In this document: positions 47,349 to 55,117 of the stretch, piece by piece | Layout: each line of letters starts with the position of its first letter | Position numbering within the stretch: position 1 is the first letter of the stretch | Source of the DNA: Falsiroseomonas sp050563545 | GTDB lineage: Bacteria; Pseudomonadota; Alphaproteobacteria; Acetobacterales; Acetobacteraceae | Direction of reading: 5' to 3' | Assembly: GCF_050563545.1 (NCBI RefSeq) | Contig: NZ_JBNXUM010000027.1 | Span: 27,648-91,647 of the forward strand | DNA: 64,000 nt | Notes under the pieces: generated by a model | The model's database searches: none | Told to the model about the DNA's origin: nothing | Seen by the model: the letters and a program-made list of their open reading frames with translations, nothing else | Position numbers and translations under genes: made by a program

Positions 47349-47351
47349 GCG

Positions 47352-48446
47352 ATGGCCACGCCCTCCCCGACCGCCGGCCTCGGCGCCATGGCGACATTCG
47401 GCACGAAGCTCGCGACCGGCGCACGCCTGCTCGGCAAGCTGCGCGACGAGCAGGTGCGCATCGCGGCCACGGAGAAGGACCTTGTCTGGCAGGAAGACAA
47501 GGTGACGCTGCACCGCTTCCGCCCCCTGGCGGAGCAGCGGATCCGCACGCCCGTGCTGATCTGCTACGGGCTGATCGGCCGCTGGACCATGGCCGACCTT
47601 CAGCCCGACCGTTCGTTGGTCCAGAACCTTCTGAAGCTCGGCGTCGACCTGTACGTCGTGGATTGGGGCGACCCCTCCCGCGCCGATCGCTGGCTGAAGC
47701 TGGACGACTACATCGACGGCTATCTGCACGACGCCGTCGAGCAGGTCGCGCGGGCCGCAGGCACGGCGCAGGTCAATCTCCTCGGCATCTGCGAAGGCGG
47801 CGTCTTCACTACCTGCTTCGCCTCGCTGCATCCCGGGCTCGTGCGCACGATGACGCTGACAATCACGCCGATCGATTTCCACGCGGACACGGTGGAGAGC
47901 CGGGCAGGGCATGGCTTCATCAACATCTGGACCCGGAGCCTGGCGCCGGAGGACATCGACCGGCTGATCGACGCGAATGGCTGCCTGCCCGGCACCTTCA
48001 TGGGCGCGGTCTTCAACCAGATGACGCCGATGCGCACGCTGACGAAGTACAACCTCGACTTGCTCGATGTCGTGGACGACGAGCAGAAGCTGCTGAACTT
48101 CCTGCGCATGGAGAAATGGATCGCCGACCGCCCCGACCATCCCGGCGAGGCGGCGAAGCAGTGGCTGAAGCATCTCTACCAGGAAAATCGCCTGATCCGG
48201 AACGAGCTCGAGATCGCCGGGCGCCGCGTCGACCTCGGCAACGTCACCATGCCCGTGCTCAACGTCTACGCGAAGGATGATCACATCATCCCGCCCGCGA
48301 CGTCGCGCGCGATCGGGCCGAAGCTCGGCACCGCCGACTACTCGGAACTGGCGCTGCCGGGCGGGCATGTCGGCGTCTTCGTCGGCGGGCGGTCGCAGGC
48401 ACTCTTCGCGCCGGGCGTAGCCCAGTTCCTGGCAGCGCGGGACTGA
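47352..48446 (+). CDS. phaC: PhaC catalytic subunit of class III polyhydroxyalkanoate synthase
   Basis: The 364-residue length fits class III PhaC (about 355) rather than the roughly 600-residue class I enzymes. The lipase-like box is LGICEGG with nucleophile Cys147. The other triad members are an Asp in YAKDDHIIPP (309 or 310) and His339 in LPGGHVGVF. The opening PVLICYGLIGRWTMADLQPD and LYVVDWGDPSRADR are characteristic. It polymerises hydroxyacyl-CoA into polyester at the granule surface together with PhaE. Class III synthases prefer short-chain monomers, consistent with 3- or 4-hydroxybutyrate. It is four bases from the CoA transferase gene. Confidence 0.92.
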   Translation: MATPSPTAGLGAMATFGTKLATGARLLGKLRDEQVRIAATEKDLVWQEDKVTLHRFRPLAEQRIRTPVLICYGLIGRWTMADLQPDRSLVQNLLKLGVDLYVVDWGDPSRADRWLKLDDYIDGYLHDAVEQVARAAGTAQVNLLGICEGGVFTTCFASLHPGLVRTMTLTITPIDFHADTVESRAGHGFINIWTRSLAPEDIDRLIDANGCLPGTFMGAVFNQMTPMRTLTKYNLDLLDVVDDEQKLLNFLRMEKWIADRPDHPGEAAKQWLKHLYQENRLIRNELEIAGRRVDLGNVTMPVLNVYAKDDHIIPPATSRAIGPKLGTADYSELALPGGHVGVFVGGRSQALFAPGVAQFLAARD

Positions 48447-48450
48447 GGCG

Positions 48451-50391
48451 ATGCGCAACAAGATCGTCTCGGCGGCAGAAGCCGCGGCCATCATCCGCGC
48501 CGGCGACACCGTGTCCATCTCCGGCTTCGTCGGCATCGGCACGCCCGACGAATTGCTGCTGACGCTGGAGCGCCGCTTCCTCGACAGCGGCGAGCCGGAG
48601 GGCCTGACCCTCGTCTTCGCCGCCGCACCCGGGGACGGCAAGGAACGCGGGCTGAACCGGCTTGCCCATGACGGGCTGGTGAAGCGCGCCATCGGCGGCC
48701 ACTGGTCGCTGGTGCCCAAGCTCGGCCGGATGGCGATCGAGAACCGGATCGAGGCGTACAACCTGCCGCTCGGCTGCATCTCGCAACTCTACCGCGACAT
48801 CGCGGGGCGCCGCGCCGGCCTGCTATCCCGCGTCGGGCTGCGCACCTTCGTCGATCCCCGGCAGGATGGCGGCCGGCTGAACAGCCGCACGACTGAGGAC
48901 CTGGTGGAGTTGCTGACGATCGGCGGGCAGGAATGGCTGTTCTACCGGGCCTTCCCGATCAACGTCGCGCTGATCCGCGGCACCACGGCCGACATCGCCG
49001 GCAATATCACGATGGAGCGCGAGGCGCTCACGCTGGACAACCTTTCGGCCGCGATGGCGGCGAAGAATTCCGGCGGTTTCGTCATCGCCCAGGTGGAGCG
49101 GATCGCAGCCGCCGGCTCGCTCGACCCGCGTCTCGTGCAGGTGCCCGGCGTTCTGGTGGATTGCGTCGTGCTGGCCGGGCCCGAGAACCACCATCAGACC
49201 TATGCGACGCCGCACAGCGCCGCCTTCTCCGGCCAGCTCCGCGTGCCGATGGACCGGCTGGAGCCGATGGCGCTCGACGAGCGCAAGATCGTCGCCCGCC
49301 GCGCCGCGATGGAACTGCCGCCGGGGGGCGTCGTCAACCTCGGAATCGGCATGCCGGAAGGCGTGGCGGCGGTCGCGGCCGAGGAACGCGTGCTGCAATA
49401 CCTCACGCTGACCGCCGAGCCCGGCATCATCGGCGGGATGCCGCAGAGCGGGCTCAATTTCGGCGCCGCGCTGAACCCCGAGGCGGTGATCCAGCAGAAC
49501 CAGCAATTCGATTTCTATGACGGCGGCGGCCTCGACCTGGCCTGCCTTGGCATGGCCCAGGCGGATGCCGAGGGCAACGTGAATGTCAGCCGCTTCGGCC
49601 CGAAGCTCGCCGGCGCCGGCGGCTTCATCAATATCAGCCAGAACGCCCGGAAGCTGGTCTTCGCCGGCACCTTCACGGCGGGCGGGCTCGCGGTCGCGGT
49701 CGAGGACGGGGTGCTGCGCATCGTAACGGAGGGAAAGTCGCGGAAGTTCGTCTCCGCCGTGGAGCAGGTGACCTTTAGCGGCAGCTACGCGGCGGAGGCG
49801 GGCCAGCCGGTCTTCTACGTCACCGAGCGCTGCGTCTTCCGTCGCACGCCGGAGGGGATGGAGCTGACGGAGGTAGCCCCCGGCATCGATATCGAGCGCG
49901 ACATCCTCGCCCACATGGACTTCGTGCCGGTCATCCGCACGCCGCGCCCGATGGACCCTCGGCTGTTCCGGGACGAGCCGATGGCCCTGGAGCAGACGCT
50001 GCTCGGACGCGCGCTCGCCGACCGGATCAGCTACGACGCGGAGCGCAACACGCTCTTCATCAACTACGAGGGCTTCCAGATCCGCAGCACCGACGACGTC
50101 GAGCTGGTCCGGCGGGAGGTGGAGAACCGCTGCCGGGCGATCGGCCGGCGCGTCGCGGTGATCGTCTGCTACGACAGCTTCCATCTGGAGCCGCGCGTCA
50201 GCGACGCCTTCTTCTCCATGATTACCTACCTGCAGGGCCGCTACTACAGCTCCGCCTCCCGCTACACGACGAGCGCCTTCATGCGCCTCAAGCTCGGCGC
50301 CGGCCTCGCCGAGCGCGCCCTTGCACCGCATGTGTTCGAGACCTTGAACGAGGCGCAGGTCTTCGCCGAGCGTGAAGCAGCCGAACCCTGA
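48451..50391 (+). CDS. Propionate-CoA-transferase-like protein with C-terminal extension
   Basis: The 646-residue protein fuses alpha- and beta-type CoA transferase domains (opening IVSAAEAAAIIRAGDTVSIS; second domain from about 280 with GGVVNLGIGMPEGVA). The catalytic glutamate is E323 in TAEPGIIGG, matching the Pct/YdiF pattern. About 120 extra residues follow the usual end near 520 (including RISYDAERNTLFINYEGFQI). The family moves CoA from acetyl- or propionyl-CoA to short hydroxy acids and is used to feed hydroxyacyl-CoA to PHA synthase. It lies between phaC and a phasin, so activating 4-hydroxybutyrate or a similar acid is the likely role. Confidence 0.88.
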   Translation: MRNKIVSAAEAAAIIRAGDTVSISGFVGIGTPDELLLTLERRFLDSGEPEGLTLVFAAAPGDGKERGLNRLAHDGLVKRAIGGHWSLVPKLGRMAIENRIEAYNLPLGCISQLYRDIAGRRAGLLSRVGLRTFVDPRQDGGRLNSRTTEDLVELLTIGGQEWLFYRAFPINVALIRGTTADIAGNITMEREALTLDNLSAAMAAKNSGGFVIAQVERIAAAGSLDPRLVQVPGVLVDCVVLAGPENHHQTYATPHSAAFSGQLRVPMDRLEPMALDERKIVARRAAMELPPGGVVNLGIGMPEGVAAVAAEERVLQYLTLTAEPGIIGGMPQSGLNFGAALNPEAVIQQNQQFDFYDGGGLDLACLGMAQADAEGNVNVSRFGPKLAGAGGFINISQNARKLVFAGTFTAGGLAVAVEDGVLRIVTEGKSRKFVSAVEQVTFSGSYAAEAGQPVFYVTERCVFRRTPEGMELTEVAPGIDIERDILAHMDFVPVIRTPRPMDPRLFRDEPMALEQTLLGRALADRISYDAERNTLFINYEGFQIRSTDDVELVRREVENRCRAIGRRVAVIVCYDSFHLEPRVSDAFFSMITYLQGRYYSSASRYTTSAFMRLKLGAGLAERALAPHVFETLNEAQVFAEREAAEP

Positions 50392-50412
50392 CGAGATACC
50401 GAGGAGCCGATC

Positions 50413-50829
50413 ATGACCGAGATGTCGCAGACGCCTTTCAACGCCGAGCAGATCAAGAAGGTGATGGAGCGCTTCCAGATGCCCGGCATCGACGTCCAGG
50501 CGCTGGTTGCCGGCCAGCGGAAGAACATCGAGGCCTTCGCCACTGCCAACCGGATCGCGGCTGATGGCGCCGCCGCTGTCTCTCGCCACCAGCTGGAGTT
50601 GTTCGAGGCCGCCGTCGAGCGGATTGCCGCGATGGCACAGGACCAGAAGATGACGGCGGAGCAGCAACGACAGATGGTCGCCAAGGCGTTCGAGCTCGCC
50701 GTGGATAAGGCACGGGAACTCGCGGAACTGAGCCGCAAGGCGTCGGTGGATGTCTACGAGGTGATGCGCACGCGGATGCTGGAGAGTATTGAGGAGATGC
50801 GCCAAGCTGCGCAACGCAAGCCCGGCTGA
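50413..50829 (+). CDS. Phasin family protein
   Basis: The 138-residue helical protein has the phasin pattern (FQMPGIDVQALVAGQRKNIE near residue 20, then a long amphipathic helix rich in Ala, Glu and Gln). Phasins coat polyester granules and control their size and number. It follows the CoA transferase by 21 bases after a GAGGAG site and closes the operon. The stop codon lies inside a terminator-like hairpin. Confidence 0.87.
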   Translation: MTEMSQTPFNAEQIKKVMERFQMPGIDVQALVAGQRKNIEAFATANRIAADGAAAVSRHQLELFEAAVERIAAMAQDQKMTAEQQRQMVAKAFELAVDKARELAELSRKASVDVYEVMRTRMLESIEEMRQAAQRKPG

Positions 50830-50844
50830 GACCGGGCCTCAGCC
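50820..50844 (+). terminator. Hairpin overlapping the phasin stop codon
   Basis: Two mutually exclusive perfect hairpins are possible: GCCCGG with CCGGGC (50820-50837) and GGCTGAG with CTCAGCC (50824-50844). No T-run follows, so it would be a weak intrinsic terminator or a 3' stabilising structure. The phasin stop codon is part of the stem. Confidence 0.5.
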
Positions 50845-50923
50845 GTGCTTCCAGACCGTCACGCGGCAACGAGACCCATTTGCAGCGCTATCGGTCAGCC
50901 CGTGCCCGGCAAGGGTGATTGAC

Positions 50924-51037
50924 ATGAAGCTCGTCATCATCGGCCCAGCGGGTGCGGGCAAGGGCACGCATGCCAAGCGACCCGAAGCCGGAAACGTGCT
51001 GTATGGGGCGCGGCGCACGGCGTCACGAACCGTATGA
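50924..51037 (+). pseudogene. N-terminal stub of adenylate kinase
   Basis: The frame begins MKLVIIGPAGAGKGTHAKR, matching the adenylate kinase N-terminus with its P-loop (GxxGxGKGT). Similarity stops after about 20 residues and the frame ends at 37 codons. One P-loop position is altered (PAG for PPG) and so is THA (usually TQA). It is a broken fragment with no kinase domain. Its stop overlaps the start of the next gene by four bases, so it could still act as a translated leader for the hydrolase. Confidence 0.65.
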
Positions 51038-51960
51038 GTTCGGCCGCGAACCGTCTTGATGCTTCGTCGCAGGCGCGTGCTGCCGAAGCGATCCTGCCCC
51101 GGCACCGCCATGTCCTTGGTGTCTCGCGCCACGCGTTCCACCGTATCGCATACACCGAATGGGGTGCGCCGGATGCGGCCCATGTCGCTGTCTGCGTCCA
51201 TGGGCTGAGCCGGCAGGGCCGCGACTTCGACTTTCTGGCGCGGGCCCTCGCGCGACGTGGCTACCGGGTCATCTGCCCCGACCTGCCGGGGCGCGGCCGC
51301 AGTGACTGGCTTGCCAACGCTGACGATTATGGCCTGCCGCAATACTGCTCCGACATGGCGACAGTGCTCGCCGCCACCGGCGCGGCCTCCGTAGATTGGA
51401 TCGGCACCTCGCTCGGAGGATTGATCGGGCTGGTGGTGGCAGGCATGCCCGGCAACATCGTCCGGCGGCTGGTGATCAACGACATCGGCCCCTATGTCGC
51501 CTGGTCGGCCTTGAGCCGCATCGGCAGCTATCTTCGCGTCATGCCTTCGCGGTTTCGCGACCTGGTCGAGGCAGAGGCGCATTTCCGCACGACTCTCGCG
51601 CCCTTCGGAAACCTGGGGCAGGCCGAATGGGACCACTTGGTCCAGCATAGCATCACGGCAGAGCCGGATGGGCGCTATCGCCTGCTTTGTGATCCGGGCA
51701 TCGCGCGGTCCTTCCGCCCAGGGCTGCTCTACAACCTGAGCCTTTGGCGGTATTGGGACGCGATACGCTGTCGCGTGCTGCTGCTGCGCGGCGTGGATTC
51801 GGACTTGCTCATGCCGGAAACGGCGCGCGAGATGACCCAACGCGGCCCTCGAGCAATGCTGGTCGAGGTGCCGGGCTGCGGCCACGCTCCGCCTCTGCTT
51901 GCCGGCGACCAGATCGCGACGGTCGTGGAATGGGTGACCGCGGAGAACGGGCCGGACTGA
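51034..51960 (+). CDS. Alpha/beta hydrolase
   Basis: The 308-residue protein has a complete alpha/beta hydrolase fold. The oxyanion segment is CVHGLSRQGRDFDFLA near residue 54, the nucleophile elbow GTSLGG near residue 126, an Asp in RGVDSDLL near 257, and the catalytic His in GCGHAPPLL near 285. Its substrate is unknown; a polyester or oligomer hydrolase would fit the neighbouring PHA operon, but no PHA-depolymerase-specific motif is seen. The start overlaps the adenylate kinase stub by ATGA. Confidence 0.82.
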   Translation: MSSAANRLDASSQARAAEAILPRHRHVLGVSRHAFHRIAYTEWGAPDAAHVAVCVHGLSRQGRDFDFLARALARRGYRVICPDLPGRGRSDWLANADDYGLPQYCSDMATVLAATGAASVDWIGTSLGGLIGLVVAGMPGNIVRRLVINDIGPYVAWSALSRIGSYLRVMPSRFRDLVEAEAHFRTTLAPFGNLGQAEWDHLVQHSITAEPDGRYRLLCDPGIARSFRPGLLYNLSLWRYWDAIRCRVLLLRGVDSDLLMPETAREMTQRGPRAMLVEVPGCGHAPPLLAGDQIATVVEWVTAENGPD

Positions 51961-52429
51961 TCGGTCTGGACCGTCGCGGCGAGCATGCCGGCCGTCGCAC
52001 TTGCTCGACGGCCCGCTCCGCGCAGCTCCGGCTTCTCGCCGGCCGGCGATCGCGGCCATCCGTCGTTTGACCGCTTCCGGTCGGGATACCGAACCCGCGA
52101 CATCCAGGCGGAGCTGTGAGGTCGAGAGAATCTTCTGGTCGTTCTGGCCTCCGGGTTCCGAGGCGCGAACGAACGGAAGCTCGATTTCGTAGTCCCGGAA
52201 TGATGATGCGGGACGTGGCAGAAAGGCTTGAACTGCTGACCAACAGGACGCTGGCCACTGCGCCTGCTTGTCGCCTACGAGGCCGCCTCTGAATGGCGTC
52301 GGAATGTCTCAAAAGGGCGCAGGGCGTGTGAAAACGCCGGACCGCAACAGCGACTTGCAACTTGGCTTCGCCGCGGCGCGCTGTTTTGAATCGGTATTGC
52401 GAGGTATTTGCGGCCCCTGGCGGCTCGCC
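51961..52429. other. Intergenic region, about 470 bases
   Basis: No gene or clear signal was found between the alpha/beta hydrolase and the RTX-like fragment. Codon pattern is lost in all frames and GC content is slightly lower than in the flanking genes. Confidence 0.4.
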
Positions 52430-52779
52430 GGACACGGGGGTCGACGCAGGTGACCTCCTGAACGGCGATGCCGGCAACAATATCATCTATGACAACCAGG
52501 ACGCCGATACGCTGTATGGCGACGCGGGCGACGGCTGGCTGGCCGGCGGCGACAGCGGCGCGGGCACGACCGGAAGCGGACCCAGGATCGACGGCGCCGA
52601 CCTCGTCTTCGGGGAAGCCGGCCTGGACACGCTCATTGGTGACGATGGCGCTGACACGCTGGATGGCGGCAGCGAGGGCGATTCGCTCCTCGGCGGGACG
52701 GGCGGGGATTTCCTGGCGGGCGGCGGGCGCCGACACGCTGGAAGGCGGCGACGAGACCGACCAGCTCGACGGCGGCACC
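52430..52779 (+). pseudogene. RTX/hemolysin-type calcium-binding repeat fragment, frameshifted
   Basis: The frame shows glycine-aspartate nonapeptide repeats of the GGxGxDxxx type: LLNGDAGNN, TLYGDAGDG, LVFGEAGLD, TLIGDDGAD, TLDGGSEGD and SLLGGTGGD. Near 52725 one extra base shifts the frame; the repeat then continues in the next frame as ADTLEGGDETDQLDGG. No N-terminal effector domain or C-terminal secretion signal is present. It is a dead piece of a type I-secreted protein. It joins directly to a permease fragment, so the junction is a recombination scar. Confidence 0.7.
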
Positions 52780-53016
52780 GATCCTGCGCTTCCTCAGCGA
52801 ATGGGACAGCCTGCTGTGGCCGTTGGTGGCGACCGACAGCAACCACATGCGCACGCTCTCGCTTGGCCTGACCATGATGCAGGGCGATCGCTACGGCACC
52901 GACGTGCCGCAACTCATCGCGGCGGCGACGCTGGCGTCGCGCCCGTCATCCTGGTCTACGCCGTGCTGCAGCGCCTCTTCATCACGAGCATGGCGTCCGC
53001 CGGCCTCAAACAATAG
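52780..53016 (+). pseudogene. C-terminal fragment of a MalG-type sugar ABC transporter permease, frameshifted
   Basis: The stretch encodes LRFLSEWDSLLWPLVATDS, then MRTLSLGLTMMQGDRYGTD, and after a one-base shift near 52938 PVILVYAVLQRLFITSMASA with a GLKQ end. This matches the last 75 residues of carbohydrate-type inner-membrane permeases, including the usual GLK terminus. The rest of the gene is missing and no sugar transporter is nearby. Fusion to RTX sequence upstream shows this interval is a patchwork of foreign or relocated pieces. Confidence 0.72.
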
Positions 53017-53144
53017 GCGCAGCTCGCAACGCGGGGCGTCGGCGCTTCCTCTTGCTGCGGCCCGGCGAAGGCGGGGGGCAGCGCGGATCGCCCGCCCGCG
53101 GCAAGAGGAGGCGTACACAGCGGCTGCGCCCGCAGCCTGGCCCG

Positions 53145-54128
53145 TCATTCCGGCTGCACGCCCGCGGCACGCAGGAGGCGCGTGTTGGTCTCGATGCCAT
53201 CCCGGACCAGCGCCATCACCTGCGCGCTGCTCTCGAAGCCTGCGCGCGGGGCGACGCCGGTCATCTCGTTCACGCGTGCGGCCGACTGCTGGATGGCCAG
53301 GCGGAAGGCATCGCCCAGCGCTGCCAGCGCCGCAGACGGCGTGCGCTTCGGCGCCACGATCGGGAAGAACTCCTCATGGATCACGCCGGGCATGCCCGCC
53401 TGCGGGGCGCTGGGCACGTCGGGCAGGGCCGGGCTCCGCTCTTCCGCCAGCACGGCGAGGGCACGCAGCGCGCCGCCGCGCACCTGTCCGATCGCGGAGG
53501 CCATGGTGGGCGTGCCGAACTGCGCCTCGCCCGAGACCAGCGCGGCGACGCTGGGTCCGCCGCCGCGATAGTGCACCGTCTCGGCCTCCACGTTCATGCG
53601 GGCCATCAGCACCAGGCCACCGATATGCGGGCCGCTGCCGGGACCGGCCGAGGAATAGTTGAGCCGACCGGGATTGGCGCGCAGCAGCGCCAGCAGTTCC
53701 TGCGCCGTGCGCACCTGGACGGCGGGATTGACCACGAGCAGGTGCGGCGAGAAGCCGGCCACCGCCACGCCGTCGAAATCGCCGAGCGTGTCATAGGGCA
53801 CGTTCGCGACGACCGCCGGCACCGTGGCGAGCGAGCTGTTGATCAGCAGCGTGTACCCGTCGGCCGGCGCGCGCGCCGCCGCCTCGCTGCCGATGACGCT
53901 GCCCGCGCCGGCGCGGTTCTCGATGACGACGGGCTGCCCCAGGATCTGGCTGGCGGGCTCGGCGATGATGCGGGCGAGGATATCGTTGGAGCCGCCGGGA
54001 GCGGCGGCCACGATCAGGCGCACCGGCCGGGTAGGCCGCCAGCCGGCGGTACCCTGGGCCTGCGCGAGCGTTGGCATCGCCAGACCGCCGAGGGCCAGGG
54101 CAAGGGTTGAGCGGCGATCGAGCTTCAT
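53145..54128 (-). CDS. Bug/TctC-family receptor
   Basis: The 327-residue secreted receptor starts at an ATG with a GGGGAGACG site. The signal is KLDRRSTLALALGGLAMPTL (then AQAQG). Bug features are RPVRLIVAAAPGGSNDILAR, VVIENRAGAGSVIGSE and VHYRGGGPSVA. It lies 95 bases downstream of the GntR gene on the same strand and across from the PdxA-like gene. These three probably form one small catabolic module for a hydroxylated or phosphorylated acid. Confidence 0.9.
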   Translation of the reverse strand: MKLDRRSTLALALGGLAMPTLAQAQGTAGWRPTRPVRLIVAAAPGGSNDILARIIAEPASQILGQPVVIENRAGAGSVIGSEAAARAPADGYTLLINSSLATVPAVVANVPYDTLGDFDGVAVAGFSPHLLVVNPAVQVRTAQELLALLRANPGRLNYSSAGPGSGPHIGGLVLMARMNVEAETVHYRGGGPSVAALVSGEAQFGTPTMASAIGQVRGGALRALAVLAEERSPALPDVPSAPQAGMPGVIHEEFFPIVAPKRTPSAALAALGDAFRLAIQQSAARVNEMTGVAPRAGFESSAQVMALVRDGIETNTRLLRAAGVQPE

Positions 54129-54223
54129 GGACGTCTCCCCGGTCATGCTCTTCGGCAGGACCACTTCACCTTGTCGTTGACGAGAACGCCAGCCTTGCCC
54201 GCGCCTCGCTGCCAGCACCGCTC

Positions 54224-54937
54224 TCACGCGGCGGTCCTGCTTCTCGTGTTGTGCCTGGCGGCCCGGCCGATGCGGTCGAGGTGCAGGCGCATCGCCTCCG
54301 CGGCCGCCTCCGGGTCGCGCGCGTCGACGGCGGCGGCGATCCGCCGGTGGTCGAGCCAGGACCGGCGCATGGCCCCCGGCGCGGCGAGAGCCTGGTGGCT
54401 GAGGTCCGAGGACTGGCCATGGACCTCGGCTAGCAGCGCGGCGAGCAGCCGGTTGCCACCGGCGCGCTGCAACGTCGCGTGGAACTCCGAGCCGGCGATG
54501 TGAAAGGCGGCGGCGTCGTCCAGCGCGCGGCCCTGCGCCTCGACGAGGGCCAGCAGGCGCGCGCGGATCTGCGCGCCCGCATGGCGCGCCGCCTCCCGCG
54601 CCGCTTCGACCTCGAGCACCATGCGCGCGCCATGCACCTCCTCCGGCGTGTAGCGCGCGGCGACGGCCGGCCGGGCGAACCAGCTCGCCGCGGGCAACAC
54701 GCGTGACCGCGCACCTTGCGCGACCTCGACGAGGCCGCGCGCCGCCAGCGCCTGAATCGCCCCGCGCACCGTCTCGCGGCTGACATCGAGCTGCGCGGCA
54801 AGGTCGCGTTCGCCCGGCAGCACGTCGTCCGGGCGCAGCAGGCCGGACAGGATCATGCCGGCAAGCCGGTCCGTGATCTGTTCGCGCATGGTGCGCTTCG
54901 AGACGGCGGACTGCAGCAGGGCGAGGCTGTCGCGCAT
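54224..54937 (-). CDS. GntR-family (FadR/FCD) transcriptional regulator
   Basis: The 237-residue protein has an N-terminal winged helix (DVLPGERDLAAQLDVSRETV, then RGAIQALAARGLVEV) and a helical FCD ligand-binding domain from about residue 90 (VHGARMVLEVEAAREAARHA, then FHATLQRAGGNRLL). FCD regulators usually repress acid-catabolic genes and respond to the acid. It is divergent from the PdxA-like gene with a 180-base gap containing a perfect GGTC-N4-GACC palindrome, a plausible operator. Confidence 0.88.
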   Translation of the reverse strand: MRDSLALLQSAVSKRTMREQITDRLAGMILSGLLRPDDVLPGERDLAAQLDVSRETVRGAIQALAARGLVEVAQGARSRVLPAASWFARPAVAARYTPEEVHGARMVLEVEAAREAARHAGAQIRARLLALVEAQGRALDDAAAFHIAGSEFHATLQRAGGNRLLAALLAEVHGQSSDLSHQALAAPGAMRRSWLDHRRIAAAVDARDPEAAAEAMRLHLDRIGRAARHNTRSRTAA

Positions 54938-54976
54938 GGCGGGCAGCCTAACAGCGCGGCGTGGCCCAGGTCTACT

Positions 54977-54988
54977 GGTCCGGTGACC
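54977..54988. promoter_or_regulatory. Operator-like palindrome GGTC-N4-GACC
   Basis: Four-base perfect arms flank CGGT. It lies 40 bases upstream of the GntR start and about 130 bases upstream of the PdxA-like start. A TTGACA box follows at 54996-55001 on the plus strand, so a bound repressor would overlap that promoter. A matching -10 element is weak. Confidence 0.35.
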
Positions 54989-55117
54989 GGGCCTGTTGAC
55001 AAGTCTGGCGACCCTCGTGCAGCGTTCTGCGACACCCCTTCGCCGCCCTCGACCGCCCGGCCCGTCGTGACTGGGCCGCTGCGAGGCGGCGAGCAACCCG
55101 GCCGGAGAACCGCCCGC

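Noticed and set aside
51034..51960. Alpha/beta hydrolase as a PHA depolymerase
   Set aside because: Only generic hydrolase motifs are visible; the call was kept general despite the adjacent PHA operon.
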